Shown: positions 42,122-51,468, numbered from the stretch's first letter. The stretch is 64,000 nucleotides of DNA from JAENVU01 sp963765075 (GCA_963765075.1 CAVXVA010000007.1:124001-188000); one strand, 5' to 3'. Numbers and translations: made by a program. Notes: generated from the letters alone by a model not told the origin.

Positions 42122-43508
42122 CCGATCTCGCCGACGAGCGGTACCGGTCCCGGAGTCTGTGGCTCGACACGGTTCCCGAATCGCTCGCGTCCCGGCCCTC
42201 ATTGCGAGAATCCGTCGCGGCCGATGTCGCGATCGTCGGTGCGGGGTTCACCGGCTTGTGGACGGCGTACGAGCTCTTGCGTCGGGAACCCTCGATGCGC
42301 GTCGTCAACGTCGAGGCCGAGATCAGCGGTTTCGGAGCGTCGGGTCGCAACGGTGGTTGGTGTTCGGCGCTCTTCGCCGGGAGCCGCGATGCCACCGCGA
42401 AGACTCACGGCCGCGCCGCCGCGGTCGTGCTCCAGCGCGCGATGTTCGCCACGATCGACGAAATCGGTCAGGTCCTGATCGAGGAAGGCATCGACGCTCA
42501 CTTCCACAAAGGGGGCAACCTCGAAGTGGCGACACGCGAACCCCATGTCGCGCGCCTCCAGTCGCATCTGGCCGCCGAGCGAGACTGGGGTTTCGACGAA
42601 GCCGACGTCCGCTGGCTCGAACCCGACGAGCTTCATGGCCGGGTCAACGTGGCGGGTGGCCGGGGTGGCGTGTTCAGCCCGCACTGTGCTCGGGTGCATC
42701 CCGCCCGACTGGTTCGGGGCCTCGGCGCGGCGGTCGAGCGGCGCGGCGGAACGATCTTCGAGCAGAGTCGGGTGCAGGAAATCGGTCCCGGGCGGGTGGC
42801 CACCGCTGCCGGCGAAGTCCGCGCCCAGCACGTGATCGTGGCGACGGAGGGCTACACGCCGGCCCTACCGGGTCGCCATCGTGACGTCGCGCCGGTGTAT
42901 TCGTTGATGATCGCGACGGAGCCGCTGTCGGCCGCGGTGTGGGACGAAATCGGCTGGTCGGACTGCGAGACTTTGTCCGACGGTCGCCACTTGATCATCT
43001 ACGCCCAGCGCACTGCCGACAACCGGATCGCGTTCGGCGGACGCGGCGCGCCCTACCACTTCGGGAGCGGGACCCGCGACGAGTTCGACCGGGACCGGGG
43101 CGTCTTCGCCGAGTTGCGCCAGGTCCTCCACGAGTTGTTCCCGATGGTGCGCCCGGCGCGCATCACTCATGAATGGGGTGGCCCTCTCGCCATCCACGCG
43201 ATTGGTACTCGTCGGTGACCTATGACCGCACGACCGGCATGGGCTGGGCCGGCGGGTACGTCGGCGACGGGGTCAGCACCACGAATCTGGCCGGGCGCAC
43301 CCTCGCCGATCTGGTCCTCGAACGGGATTCGGAGTTGACCTCGCTCCCCTGGGTCAATCACCACTCGCCGAAGTGGGAACCGGAGCCGTTTCGCTGGTTG
43401 GGCATCAATGCCGGTCTGGCGCTCCCCGCGGGTGCCGACGCGTTCGAAACTCGTACCGGCCGCGCGTCGCGATGGCGCGAGCGGTTGCTGCATCGCCTGG
43501 TCGGTTGA
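42118..43508 (+). CDS. FAD-dependent amine/amino-acid oxidoreductase (DAO family), frameshifted
   Basis: A flavoprotein of about 463 residues with the N-terminal dinucleotide motif VAIVGAGFTGLWTAYELL, then GASGRNGGWCSALFAG (active-site loop), VIVATEGYTP and, near the end, GMGWAGGYVGDGVSTTNLAG, the closing FAD signature. Similar enzymes oxidise gamma-glutamyl-putrescine, glycine or other amines. The frame breaks near 43,195: one extra C restores GGPLAIPRDWYSSVTYD. GTG 42118 overlaps the hydrolase stop. The pair forms a small two-gene operon. Confidence 0.8.
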
Positions 43509-43515
43509 CCGGGCG

Positions 43516-44829
43516 CTACTCGACGAGCACGGGGCGACCCGAACTCATGTCGATGCGCGCGATGAAGAGCAGTCGATTGGCGGGGTAACCGACGTTCGGA
43601 TCCCGGTAGGCGTGGTACGCGAGAAACGGTGTTCCCGTGCGATCGTGGAATACCGAACCGCCACCGGGGCCAACGATGGTGCTGTGGGTCGCGAGCAGTG
43701 GTGCGGGGCCCGCGCGGTCGCAGGGGCCGAGCGGGCCCGCGCACTGCACGACTCCGGTCGCGTAACGGCGGGTCCGCCAATCGTTGGCGGCGAAGAACAA
43801 CCAGGACCCCGTGGCGGTGATCAGCATCGATGGCGCCTCGACATTGCTCCCGACCCACGAGCGGCTCGGCCGGAGCAGGGTGACCTCGGGCCCCGCGAAC
43901 TCCAGACCATCGCTGCGCAGAGGTCGGGCCACGATCGTCGCCGGGCGTTCGTACTTCCACATGAGGACCGGGACACCGTCGAGCCCAACGACGGGCTCCG
44001 CGTCGATCGCATCACGATCGCTGCACTGCAGGGGCGCGACCGAGGTGTCGACGTAGGGCCCGCCGGGCGCGGCCGACCAGGCTCGGGAGATGCACTGATG
44101 ACCGGTCGCAGCGTCGCGGACGGTGTAGTACATGACGAATCCACCGGGCCGGGGCAGTACGGCCGGCGCCCAGGTGCGCCCCCACGATGCCCACGCCGGA
44201 AACCGGCCCAGCGCATCTCCATTCGTCGCCCACGTGCCGTCGGGTCGCCGGACAAGACCCTGGATGTTCCCGCCACCGGAGTTCGTCGCGAACGCATACT
44301 GGTCGGCGCCGACCGTCATGACGAACGGATCGGGAAAGTCGAATGCATACTGCGCGGTCGGCCCGGATTGATTGCCCTGCGCGGCACGACACACGGCGTC
44401 GACGCTTTGGAGCGCCGCGACGGTTCGCAGGGTGTCGCGGAGTTGGAGTGAACCCAGCGCGGTGCCCGCCCCGTCGAGACACGCTCGCACGATCAGTGCT
44501 TCGGCGTTCTTCTCCTCCGCCGCCGAACGGGAGCGATCGCGATCGGCCTCGGTTGCGATGCGCTGGGCATTCCGGAGCTCGAGTGATGCCACGGCCGCGT
44601 GGTGGCGTCGGCGCAGGAGTGTCGCACTCACCCGATCCTGGTCGAGCCGAGCGCGCACGGTCTCCAGGCTCGTCTCGGCCGCCGCCATCGCACTCTCGGC
44701 GGCGACCCGGGCCTCGACCGCGCGCCGTCGCTCGGTCCAGGCGCGGTTCAGGTGCCAGAGCGTGGTGCCGAGGGCGAGGCTGGCGACGAGGGCCACCACG
44801 ATCACAGTGATGCGCCGTGAGCCGGCCAT
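43516..44829 (-). CDS. Membrane-anchored GH43-like beta-propeller protein with an N-terminal coiled coil
   Basis: A 437-residue protein. An N-terminal membrane helix (about 8-25) is followed by a coiled coil (about 28-110) that ends in a conserved Cys pair region (VRACLDGAGTALG ... VDAVCRAA). The remaining 300 residues are a five-bladed propeller of the GH43/arabinanase type: DFPDPFVMTVGADQYAFATN, WAPAVLPRPGGFVMYYTVRD, DAEPVVGLDGVPVLMW, NVEAPSMLITATGSW. Catalytic acids Asp/Asp/Glu are expected in DPF, IDAEP and EAP. Likely a surface glycan-binding or hydrolysing protein. It shares one base with the gene before it (TGATG). Confidence 0.72.
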   Translation of the reverse strand: MAGSRRITVIVVALVASLALGTTLWHLNRAWTERRRAVEARVAAESAMAAAETSLETVRARLDQDRVSATLLRRRHHAAVASLELRNAQRIATEADRDRSRSAAEEKNAEALIVRACLDGAGTALGSLQLRDTLRTVAALQSVDAVCRAAQGNQSGPTAQYAFDFPDPFVMTVGADQYAFATNSGGGNIQGLVRRPDGTWATNGDALGRFPAWASWGRTWAPAVLPRPGGFVMYYTVRDAATGHQCISRAWSAAPGGPYVDTSVAPLQCSDRDAIDAEPVVGLDGVPVLMWKYERPATIVARPLRSDGLEFAGPEVTLLRPSRSWVGSNVEAPSMLITATGSWLFFAANDWRTRRYATGVVQCAGPLGPCDRAGPAPLLATHSTIVGPGGGSVFHDRTGTPFLAYHAYRDPNVGYPANRLLFIARIDMSSGRPVLVE

Positions 44830-45281
44830 CAAGCGCCCACGGCGCGGCATGCCGGTCGGGTTGCTTCGAGTGTGTCCACGCTGTTCACGTCCCCGACGCT
44901 GACCTGGTTGAGCGCGCGGGTGATGCCGTCGAGACATTCGCGCAGCTGGCCCAGTTGGCCGCCGGCGATGTACGCGCTCACCGCGCTGTCATCGCGCTGG
45001 CGTTCCGCGAGTTGGATCAGGCCGAGCGTGTCGTCGATGGTCCGTTCGAGGTCTTGCGCGGCGTGCAGCGTCTTCGAGTTGTTGAACTCGAGGGACCGCG
45101 CGGCCAGCGCGGTATTGCGAATCCGGGCCTGGAGGGTCGTGAGCGAGGCGAGGGCCGCGGACCGATCGGCGCGGGCGCTCTCGGTTTGGGCCATGAGGTC
45201 GTTGCGACGCCATACCCCGAGCACGACGAGCACGATCATCGTCACGGCGATCGCCAGGACCCAGCCCTTGGTGCGGTTCAC
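44829..45281 (-). CDS. Small membrane protein with coiled coil, paralogue of the GH43-like protein's N-terminus
   Basis: A 150-residue protein: membrane helix (about 7-24), coiled coil (about 30-100), then LRECLDGITRALNQVSVGDV ... LEATRPACRA. The last part matches the corresponding region of the downstream GH43-like protein (ACLDGAGTALGSLQ ... VDAVCRAA), including both cysteines, so the two share a common module. GTG 45281 is used. A complex of the two at the cell surface, via the coiled coils or a disulfide, is inference. No family name is known to me. Confidence 0.6.
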   Translation of the reverse strand: MNRTKGWVLAIAVTMIVLVVLGVWRRNDLMAQTESARADRSAALASLTTLQARIRNTALAARSLEFNNSKTLHAAQDLERTIDDTLGLIQLAERQRDDSAVSAYIAGGQLGQLRECLDGITRALNQVSVGDVNSVDTLEATRPACRAVGA

Positions 45282-45382
45282 CGGTCCAGTCTGGCGCGTC
45301 GAATCGGTTCCTCGACGGCCACGCCCGAAAGTCGCGTCCGGGTCGCGCTCAGTGTTCGCGCTGGCGATGCCGATGAGGTCAT

Positions 45383-46348
45383 GTGGTCATTGCCGAGACA
45401 TCGTGGGTCGACCGAACGTTCCGGGTCATGGGCACGAACGCCCGCATCCTCGCGCTCGGTGGTGCGCCCGAAATCCTGGATCGGGCCCAGGACCGCCTCG
45501 CCGACCTGGAACAGCTCTGGTCCCGGTTCCGGCCCGACAGCGAGCTGAGTCTGCTCAACGCGGCCGCGGCGGATCGCCCGGTCGTGGTGTCGCCGCTGAC
45601 CTATACCTTGATCGCCCACGCGGTCGAGGCGTGGCGGCGTACGGCGGGTCGGTTCGACCCGACTGGCCTGGCCGCGCTCGAGTCATGGGGCTACGACCGC
45701 GACTTTCCGAGCGTGACCGGATCTGCGGCGCCGACCTCGGTGCCCTACGGCGGTGTGCCGCTCGTCGGCTGTGGCGAGGTCCGCATGGATCCCATCGTCC
45801 GGTCGGTGACGCTCGGCCCGGGTGTACAACTCGATCTCGGAGGTATCGGCAAGGGATTCGCGGCCGACCTCGTGGCCCAGGACCTTGCCGAGGCCGGTGT
45901 CACGGCCGGCTGTGTGGACCTCGGCGGCGATCTCCGGGTCGTCGGTTCCGGTCCGTACGCCGGCGCCTGGCTGGCGACCTTCGACGATCCCGTCGCGACG
46001 GCCGAGATCGGGAGCCTCCGATTCGGTGCCGGGGCGGTGGCGACCAGCACGCGGCTGAAGCGGCGGTGGCGTCGGGGTGGGCACGAAATCCATCACTTGC
46101 TGGACCCGCACACCGGCGCCCCCGCGGCGTCAGGGGTCGCATCGGTCACGGTACTGGCCGGCGCGGCATGGTGGGCCGAAGTCTTGGCCAAGGCGGCCTT
46201 CGTCGCCGGGCCCCGGGACGGGTTGGCCTTGCTGGAGGCGGAGGGGGTCGACGGATTCATCATCTGCGACGACGGCATGGTCGTCGAGACGGCGGGGATC
46301 GAGCAGTTCTGTGTCCGGGAGGAGCCGGCGGCGCCGCTCAGGTCTTGA
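45383..46348 (+). CDS. apbE: FAD:protein FMN transferase (ApbE family)
   Basis: A 321-residue flavinyltransferase that couples FMN to a Thr of target proteins, or FAD-binding protein. Family features: FRVMGTNARILALG, LEQLWSRFRPDSELSLLN, DLGGIGKGFAADLVAQ (active loop), GCVDLGGDLRVVG and HHLLDPHTGAPAASGVASVTV. No signal peptide or lipobox is seen, so it may act in the cytoplasm. GTG 45383 has AGG a few nt upstream. Its stop lies 11 bp inside the opposite EthD-type gene. Confidence 0.88.
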   Translation: MVIAETSWVDRTFRVMGTNARILALGGAPEILDRAQDRLADLEQLWSRFRPDSELSLLNAAAADRPVVVSPLTYTLIAHAVEAWRRTAGRFDPTGLAALESWGYDRDFPSVTGSAAPTSVPYGGVPLVGCGEVRMDPIVRSVTLGPGVQLDLGGIGKGFAADLVAQDLAEAGVTAGCVDLGGDLRVVGSGPYAGAWLATFDDPVATAEIGSLRFGAGAVATSTRLKRRWRRGGHEIHHLLDPHTGAPAASGVASVTVLAGAAWWAEVLAKAAFVAGPRDGLALLEAEGVDGFIICDDGMVVETAGIEQFCVREEPAAPLRS

Positions 46349-47061
46349 GCAGGTACTCGCTCGTGGTGAAGCTGCGGAGCTCGGCCAGATCGAGGAACCC
46401 GGTCACGCTCTCCAACATCGCGCTCGAGGTTGGCCCGCATGAGGTCGGCGTCACCGTCGGCGCAATAGAACAACATCGGGTCGGTCATGTGGTCCGGCGA
46501 GGGCCACGCCTCTTCGACGATGCCCTCGATCGGTGGTGCGCCGGGCGTGATGGGGCGGGCGACCGCGTTGCGCACGTAGCGCATGCGCGGTTGCATCGAC
46601 TCGCTCACCGGCGACTGCACGCCGTGCCAGTGCGCAATCCACGCCTCCGGTGTCATGGTGGCGGGTCGCCGCAGCAGCGTGACCATCACGACGCCGGGCG
46701 AACGCTCGCCGTCGGGCCAGGACCGAGGTGCGGCGTGGCGGTTGCCCCCGTAATCGGTGTACATGGACTCGGTGACGAGATACCCGGCGATCTCGGCGCA
46801 TGATTCGTTGAGGACTGCCTCGAACGGGGCGCGATCGTCGTAGCGGTCCAGCCAGATCGACACGAGCAGGAAGGGTTGGGGTTCGTCGTCGGGCGGCGGC
46901 ATCGGAACCGGGACCTGGGCGTCGGCGTCGTCGACCTGAATCGACAATCCCGCCGGACGCAGCGCGAGCAATTTGGGAACGATGGCTTCTCGCACGAGGT
47001 CGCCGCGCTCGGAAGGTTTGAGCCCGGTTCGCGCCCAGCAGAGGTATTGGAGCTTTTCCAT
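46338..47061 (-). CDS. EthD-domain dimeric alpha/beta-barrel protein, frameshifted
   Basis: A protein of about 240 residues with two ferredoxin-like repeats: an N-terminal half (KLQYLCWARTGLKPSERG, AEIAGYLVTESMYTDY) and an EthD-type second half (VMVTLLRRPATMTPEAWIAH, MRYVRNAVARPI). EthD-like proteins aid monooxygenase or ether-degrading systems or bind small ligands. The frame breaks near 46,418; removing one G gives LERMLESVTGFLDL and an ending SEYLLKT with its stop at 46338. Without repair the frame runs far into apbE on the other strand. Confidence 0.65.
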
Positions 47062-47101
47062 CCCTCGACTTTGTCACGCGAACCGGGCTCGCCGATGGAT
47101 G

Positions 47102-47815
47102 TCAGGCGTCTTCGGCCGGCACCAACGCTCGCCACAGCAGCGCACCGATCACGCCACCGATGATGGGGAACACGATGAACACCCACAGTTGCCGGAGCGC
47201 CCACCCGCCCTGGAACACCGCGGTCGCGAGGCTGCGGGCCGGGTTCACCGAGGTGTTGTCGACGGGAATGGTGATCAGGTGGATCAGGGTGAGCATGAGA
47301 CCGACGGTGACGCCGGTCAAACCGGCCGGCATCGATTTCCGGCTGGTACTCGCGATCACGAAGATGAAGAGCGCGGTGAAGACGACCTCGACGAGGATTG
47401 CCGCGCCGATCTTGAAGCCGCCGGGTGAGTGGGCGCCGTACCCGTTCGAGGCGAAGCCCGTCGCCTTGGCGCTGAACCCGGCGACGCTGTTGGCGATCAC
47501 GTAGATCACGCCCGCGCCCACGAGTCCCCCGACGATCTGGCCGCCGAGGTAGAAGGGCACGTCTTTGGTCTCGGTCTTCTTGATCGCCCACAGGCCGATG
47601 GTGACCGCGGGGTTGATGTGGCATCCCGAGATCGAGCCGATCGCGTAGGCCGCGCACAGCAGCGCGAGCCCGAAGGCGAGCGCGACGCCGAGGACGCCGA
47701 CCGAGCCGCTTTCGAGGAATCCGCCGGTGGCGAGGACGGCGGTTCCGGGTCCGCCGACGACGAGGATCATCGTCCCGATGCCTTCTGCGAGTGCGATGCG
47801 TGCCGGTTGCTTCAT
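47102..47815 (-). CDS. aqpZ: Aquaporin Z-type water channel
   Basis: A 237-residue, six-helix MIP channel. Both NPA boxes are intact (CHINPAVT and TSVNPARS). The preceding LIHLITIPVDNTSVNP matches the AqpZ selectivity filter with its His and the Arg after NPA, so water and not glycerol is the likely solute. It is on its own between the EthD-type and PhyH genes, with 78 bp upstream. GAGAAGCATCTC just before the start shows no clear ribosome site apart from GGAGA. Confidence 0.92.
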   Translation of the reverse strand: MKQPARIALAEGIGTMILVVGGPGTAVLATGGFLESGSVGVLGVALAFGLALLCAAYAIGSISGCHINPAVTIGLWAIKKTETKDVPFYLGGQIVGGLVGAGVIYVIANSVAGFSAKATGFASNGYGAHSPGGFKIGAAILVEVVFTALFIFVIASTSRKSMPAGLTGVTVGLMLTLIHLITIPVDNTSVNPARSLATAVFQGGWALRQLWVFIVFPIIGGVIGALLWRALVPAEDA

Positions 47816-47893
47816 GGGAGAGCATCTCCTGAATAGGGGTCTCCACCCGCGCCGTCAGTGTAGAGAGGTGCGCGCTCGAGATCGAGGATTACC

Positions 47894-48736
47894 TCACTCT
47901 GCACCGGCATCGGCGCCGAGGGTCTGCGCGATCCACCCCCGAAGGGGTACGTCGTCGTCGGTCGGGTCGAAGTAGCCGTTGGCCCCGGTGGCCGCGCCGA
48001 GGAGTTGCCGGCGGATCTCATGATTCCCGGCAATCGCGACCTTGGTGGTCATGTCCGACTTCGGCCGCAGCCATCGGTAGCTGTATCCGTAGAACACGAC
48101 CGCGCGCGTGGTCGCGGAGTGGTTCGTGCTCGCGGCGTGCCAGAGCCGGCGATCGAACAGCAGGGCGTCGCCCGCCGACGCGGTCACCTCCAATGTTCCG
48201 GTCGGGTCGGGCATCTCCCGGTCGTGATGACTGCCCGGGACGATGCAGAAGTTGCCCATCCCCGCGGTCGGGAGGTCGGTCAGGAAGTAGGCCACCTTCA
48301 CCGAGACCCGCGGGTGGATCGTGGTCGTCTCGAAATCGAGGTTCATTCGGTTGTTGTCCTGGTGCCAGGCGTACCCGCCGCGTGGCGCGTCGCGATGGGC
48401 GGGCGGCGTGACGACGAGTTGGGTGTGGAACAGCTGGATGTTCCACCCGAGGACCCCGAAGACCTTGGGGAAGGTCGTTGGCCAATCGATGAGTTCGAGA
48501 TACATCGGATCGCGACCGATCAGGCCGTGCTGATTCAACAGCGCGAACTGCGAACGGTCGGGTTCGGAGCCGAAGGCGGCGAACTCCGAGTCGGCGATTC
48601 GCCGGAGTTCGGCGACCACCGCCGGCGGGAGGGCGTTGGGGATCCTGAGGAAACCGTCGCGCTCGAAGGCCGCTCGCTCATCCTCGCGGAGGAGATGGTC
48701 GGTACTGGTCGCGGGCAGATCGGGTGACGGGTTCAC
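47894..48736 (-). CDS. Phytanoyl-CoA dioxygenase (PhyH) family protein
   Basis: A 280-residue Fe(II)/2-oxoglutarate oxygenase fold. The metal triad is HQDNN (His-x-Asp) near residue 160 and the distal His in RLWHAAS; RAVVFYGYSYR supplies the 2-oxoglutarate Arg. Members hydroxylate fatty acyl chains, ectoine or unusual small molecules. GTG 48736 overlaps the stop of the FadH-like gene by 4 nt, so it is its operon partner under the TetR-type operator (inference). Confidence 0.82.
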   Translation of the reverse strand: MNPSPDLPATSTDHLLREDERAAFERDGFLRIPNALPPAVVAELRRIADSEFAAFGSEPDRSQFALLNQHGLIGRDPMYLELIDWPTTFPKVFGVLGWNIQLFHTQLVVTPPAHRDAPRGGYAWHQDNNRMNLDFETTTIHPRVSVKVAYFLTDLPTAGMGNFCIVPGSHHDREMPDPTGTLEVTASAGDALLFDRRLWHAASTNHSATTRAVVFYGYSYRWLRPKSDMTTKVAIAGNHEIRRQLLGAATGANGYFDPTDDDVPLRGWIAQTLGADAGAE

Positions 48737-50772
48737 TGCGCCAGCTCCCGGGCGAGCGACTCGGCGTCTCGGGTGATGCCCTCGAACCCGCGGGCGGCGA
48801 CCGCATCGCCCACGACCCACTGCCCCTGAGGCCCCGGGTCGGTTCGCAGTGCAGGTGGTCGGGCGGTGCGCAGCGTCGAGACGATCCAGTGCGCCCGGAC
48901 GTCGCGCGGTCCGGTGGCGGTCATGACGGTGAGGGTGCTCGGTGTCGCCGAGTCGACGGTCGCCTCCCCGACCAGGGTGATGCCGGCCGCGGTGGCGTCG
49001 GCGACCATCCGGAATCGACCAGGGATCCCGAGGGCCGCGCCGAAGACTCGCGATTCCTCGATGACGGTCACCTCGTGGCCGCGGGCGCCCAACGCGAGCG
49101 CGAGGGTGAGTCCGGGCTTGTCGCCACCGAGAATGACGACGGGTTCGGGTGCGGTCTCGGTCGCCGTCTCGGGGTGGGGCGTCGCGAGTAGCCGGCGGAG
49201 GTCGGGAGGAGTGATGGTCCGACTCGGATCCACGCCGGCGATCGCCGGGGTGATCCACTGCGGACCGGTGGCGAACACGACCTCGTCGGCGGCCACCACC
49301 GCGAGCGTCGCGGCGGTTGCGGGGTGGCGGAGGTGGATCTCGACCCCCAGTTGCGTCACTTCGCCGATGAGCCACCGGCGGTGGGCATCGAGCACAGGAT
49401 CGATGCCGGCGATATCGGCGAGCACGCCACCCAGGGCGTCGGACGCCTCCCAGACGGTCACCGTGTGACCCTGGGTCGCCAGGACTCGCGCCGCTTCCAG
49501 CCCGGCCGCGCCTCCGCCGACAACGAGCACCCGCCGCCGCGTTCTCGCCCGGGGGATCTCGGCGTCGTGCTCGCGGCCTGTCGCCGCGTTCGCAACGCAC
49601 GCGAGCGACTCATTCACGAAGATGTTCCCGATGCACCGGTACTGGTAGAGGCAGGGCCGGATGCGGTCGGACTCCCCCGCCCCGAGTTTGTTGGGGAGGT
49701 CGGGATCGGCGAGCAGCTTGCGACCCATCGCGACGAAGTCGGCGCGACCGGCTGCGATCACGGCGTCGGCTTCGTGAGGTTCGAAGCGGCCGAACGTGAT
49801 GACCGGAACGTCGACGAGCGATCGGACCTCGGCCGCGTAGTCGGCAAGATCGCCGACTCGATGGGGCGCGTAGGAGTCGGTCGGGCCGGTGGCGACGTCG
49901 AGGTTGGCGTACGCCGTGACGTGGACGGCATCGAGGCCCGCGGCGACGGCCCGCTCGATCACGGCACATTGATCCACGAACGTCTCGCCGTCCGGCTTGT
50001 GGTACTCGAGCGCATTGATGCGCATCCACACGGGGTAGTCGGTGCCGACACGCGCCCGGATCGCTCGGATGATCTCGACGAGGAGCCGGGACCGGTGCTC
50101 GACCGAGCCACCCCACTGGTCCTCCCGGTGGTTGAGGGCCGGCGACAAGAACTCGTCGATGAGGTAGCCGTGCCCGGCGTGGAGTTCGACGCCGTCGATG
50201 CCGGCGCGGCGGCATCGGTCGGTCGCCGCCGCGAAGTGTTCGATCACCGAGTCCAGGTCGGCATCGGTGGCGACCTGATACTCGACTTTGGCGGTCGGGC
50301 TCGCGTGCGGCGCCATGAACCCCGCGATCTCGGCGTCGGTCACCATCATCGAGAGTTGATCGGGTCTCGATCGTTGGGGGACCGCGGGCACGAGCATCGG
50401 GTGGCCGCGGGCGATGTCGTAGCGCGCCAGCGCGCCGTTGTAGGTCAACTGCGCGGCGATGTGGGCGCCGTGACGGTGGACGCGGTCGGCCAGTGCCGTG
50501 AGTCCGGGGAGGAACGCCTCATCCGACGCGCCGACCTGGCGCGCATCGACACACCCGTCGGGATAGGCCACCGCGACCGAACCGATGAGGAGCAGGGCCG
50601 CGCCGCCGCGTGCTCGCGCCTCGAAGTACCCGAGTTGGGCGCCGGAGATGCTGCCGTCGGCGTTGGCGAGCGAGTCGCCCATCGGCGCCATGAGGATCCG
50701 GTTCCGAAGTTCGAGCGTGCCGATCCGGCCGGGCGCCAGGAGATGGTCGAAGTCGTTCACCGGGCGAACCAT
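48733..50772 (-). CDS. FadH/old-yellow-enzyme-type NADH:flavin oxidoreductase (three-domain)
   Basis: A 679-residue protein like 2,4-dienoyl-CoA reductase FadH: an N-terminal FMN TIM barrel (LLAPGRIGTLELRNRILMAP, DGVELHAGHGYLIDEFLSP), an Fe-S segment, and FAD/NAD domains (RRVLVVGGGAAGLEAARVLA; PVVILGGDKPGLTLALALG). In the cluster segment PCLYQYRCIGN...LACVAN only three of the four usual cysteines remain: the second position reads Gln. Substrate may be an enoyl or dienoyl compound. ATG 50772 starts 30 nt after the mirrored promoter. Confidence 0.85.
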   Translation of the reverse strand: MVRPVNDFDHLLAPGRIGTLELRNRILMAPMGDSLANADGSISGAQLGYFEARARGGAALLLIGSVAVAYPDGCVDARQVGASDEAFLPGLTALADRVHRHGAHIAAQLTYNGALARYDIARGHPMLVPAVPQRSRPDQLSMMVTDAEIAGFMAPHASPTAKVEYQVATDADLDSVIEHFAAATDRCRRAGIDGVELHAGHGYLIDEFLSPALNHREDQWGGSVEHRSRLLVEIIRAIRARVGTDYPVWMRINALEYHKPDGETFVDQCAVIERAVAAGLDAVHVTAYANLDVATGPTDSYAPHRVGDLADYAAEVRSLVDVPVITFGRFEPHEADAVIAAGRADFVAMGRKLLADPDLPNKLGAGESDRIRPCLYQYRCIGNIFVNESLACVANAATGREHDAEIPRARTRRRVLVVGGGAAGLEAARVLATQGHTVTVWEASDALGGVLADIAGIDPVLDAHRRWLIGEVTQLGVEIHLRHPATAATLAVVAADEVVFATGPQWITPAIAGVDPSRTITPPDLRRLLATPHPETATETAPEPVVILGGDKPGLTLALALGARGHEVTVIEESRVFGAALGIPGRFRMVADATAAGITLVGEATVDSATPSTLTVMTATGPRDVRAHWIVSTLRTARPPALRTDPGPQGQWVVGDAVAARGFEGITRDAESLARELAQ

Positions 50773-50802
50773 ACGCGTGTGACGGCGGGCACTCAGCCCG
50801 GG

Positions 50803-50838
50803 GTTGACACTGTCTACCTGGAGGTGGACAGTGTCAAC
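50803..50838. promoter_or_regulatory. 36-bp palindromic bidirectional promoter-operator
   Basis: Perfect 12-bp arms GTTGACACTGTC (50803-50814) and GACAGTGTCAAC (50827-50838). Extending into the centre gives 16 of 18 paired positions. Each strand reads TTGACA, 17 bp, GACAGT. On + this ends 6 nt before the TetR ATG (leaderless); on - it gives a 30-nt leader to the FadH-like gene. Likely TetR binding site covering both promoters. Confidence 0.72.
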
Positions 50839-51468
50839 ATGACGTCGACGGTCGCGACCCCGAGCACGACCGCGAGCACCCGGGACCGGTTGGTGGCCAC
50901 CGCACGGGCCTATCTCGATCAGCACGGCACCGATGGGATCGGACTCCGGGAGATCGCGCGGCGAGCCGGCGTCTCGCACAGCGCTCCGCAACGCCACTTC
51001 CCCACGCTCAGCGCGCTACTCGCGGCCGTCGCCGCCGAGGCATTCGGCGACCTCGTCCTTGCCGTCGACCGGGCGATGACGCGGGTTCCCGCGGCAGCCG
51101 GTCGGCAACGCTTGGCCGCCGCCGCGTTCGGCTATCAGCGCTTTGCCCTCGCGAATTCGGGGGCGTTCGGATTGATGTTCCGCGCCGACCTGTGCGATAC
51201 CGGCGACGCTGACTACATGACGAGTGGCGCTGCCGCGTTTGCCCAGTTGGTCGCCGTGGTGCGTGACGCCCAATCCGACGGTTTCCATCCGGAGGTGCGC
51301 GCCGAGGAACTGGCGGGCGTGATGTGGGCGACCACCCACGGCATCGTGTCGCTGCACCTCCACGGCGCACTCGCACCGATGACCGGCTGCGTCGACCCGG
51401 CCACGCTCCAGCAACTCGCCAACGAACTCTTCATCCCATCGACCTCGAATCACCAGGAGACCCCATGA
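50839..51468 (+). CDS. TetR-family transcriptional regulator
   Basis: A 209-residue repressor-type protein. The N-terminal helix-turn-helix is RLVATARAYLDQHGTDGIGL and EIARRAGVSHSAPQRHFPTL. The C-terminal helical domain (WHG/TetR_C type; AFGLMFRADLC, MWATTHGIVSLHLHG) would bind the inducer. ATG 50839 follows directly after the palindrome at 50803-50838, its likely operator and autoregulation site. Its stop overlaps the dioxygenase gene (ATGA). Confidence 0.88.
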   Translation: MTSTVATPSTTASTRDRLVATARAYLDQHGTDGIGLREIARRAGVSHSAPQRHFPTLSALLAAVAAEAFGDLVLAVDRAMTRVPAAAGRQRLAAAAFGYQRFALANSGAFGLMFRADLCDTGDADYMTSGAAAFAQLVAVVRDAQSDGFHPEVRAEELAGVMWATTHGIVSLHLHGALAPMTGCVDPATLQQLANELFIPSTSNHQETP

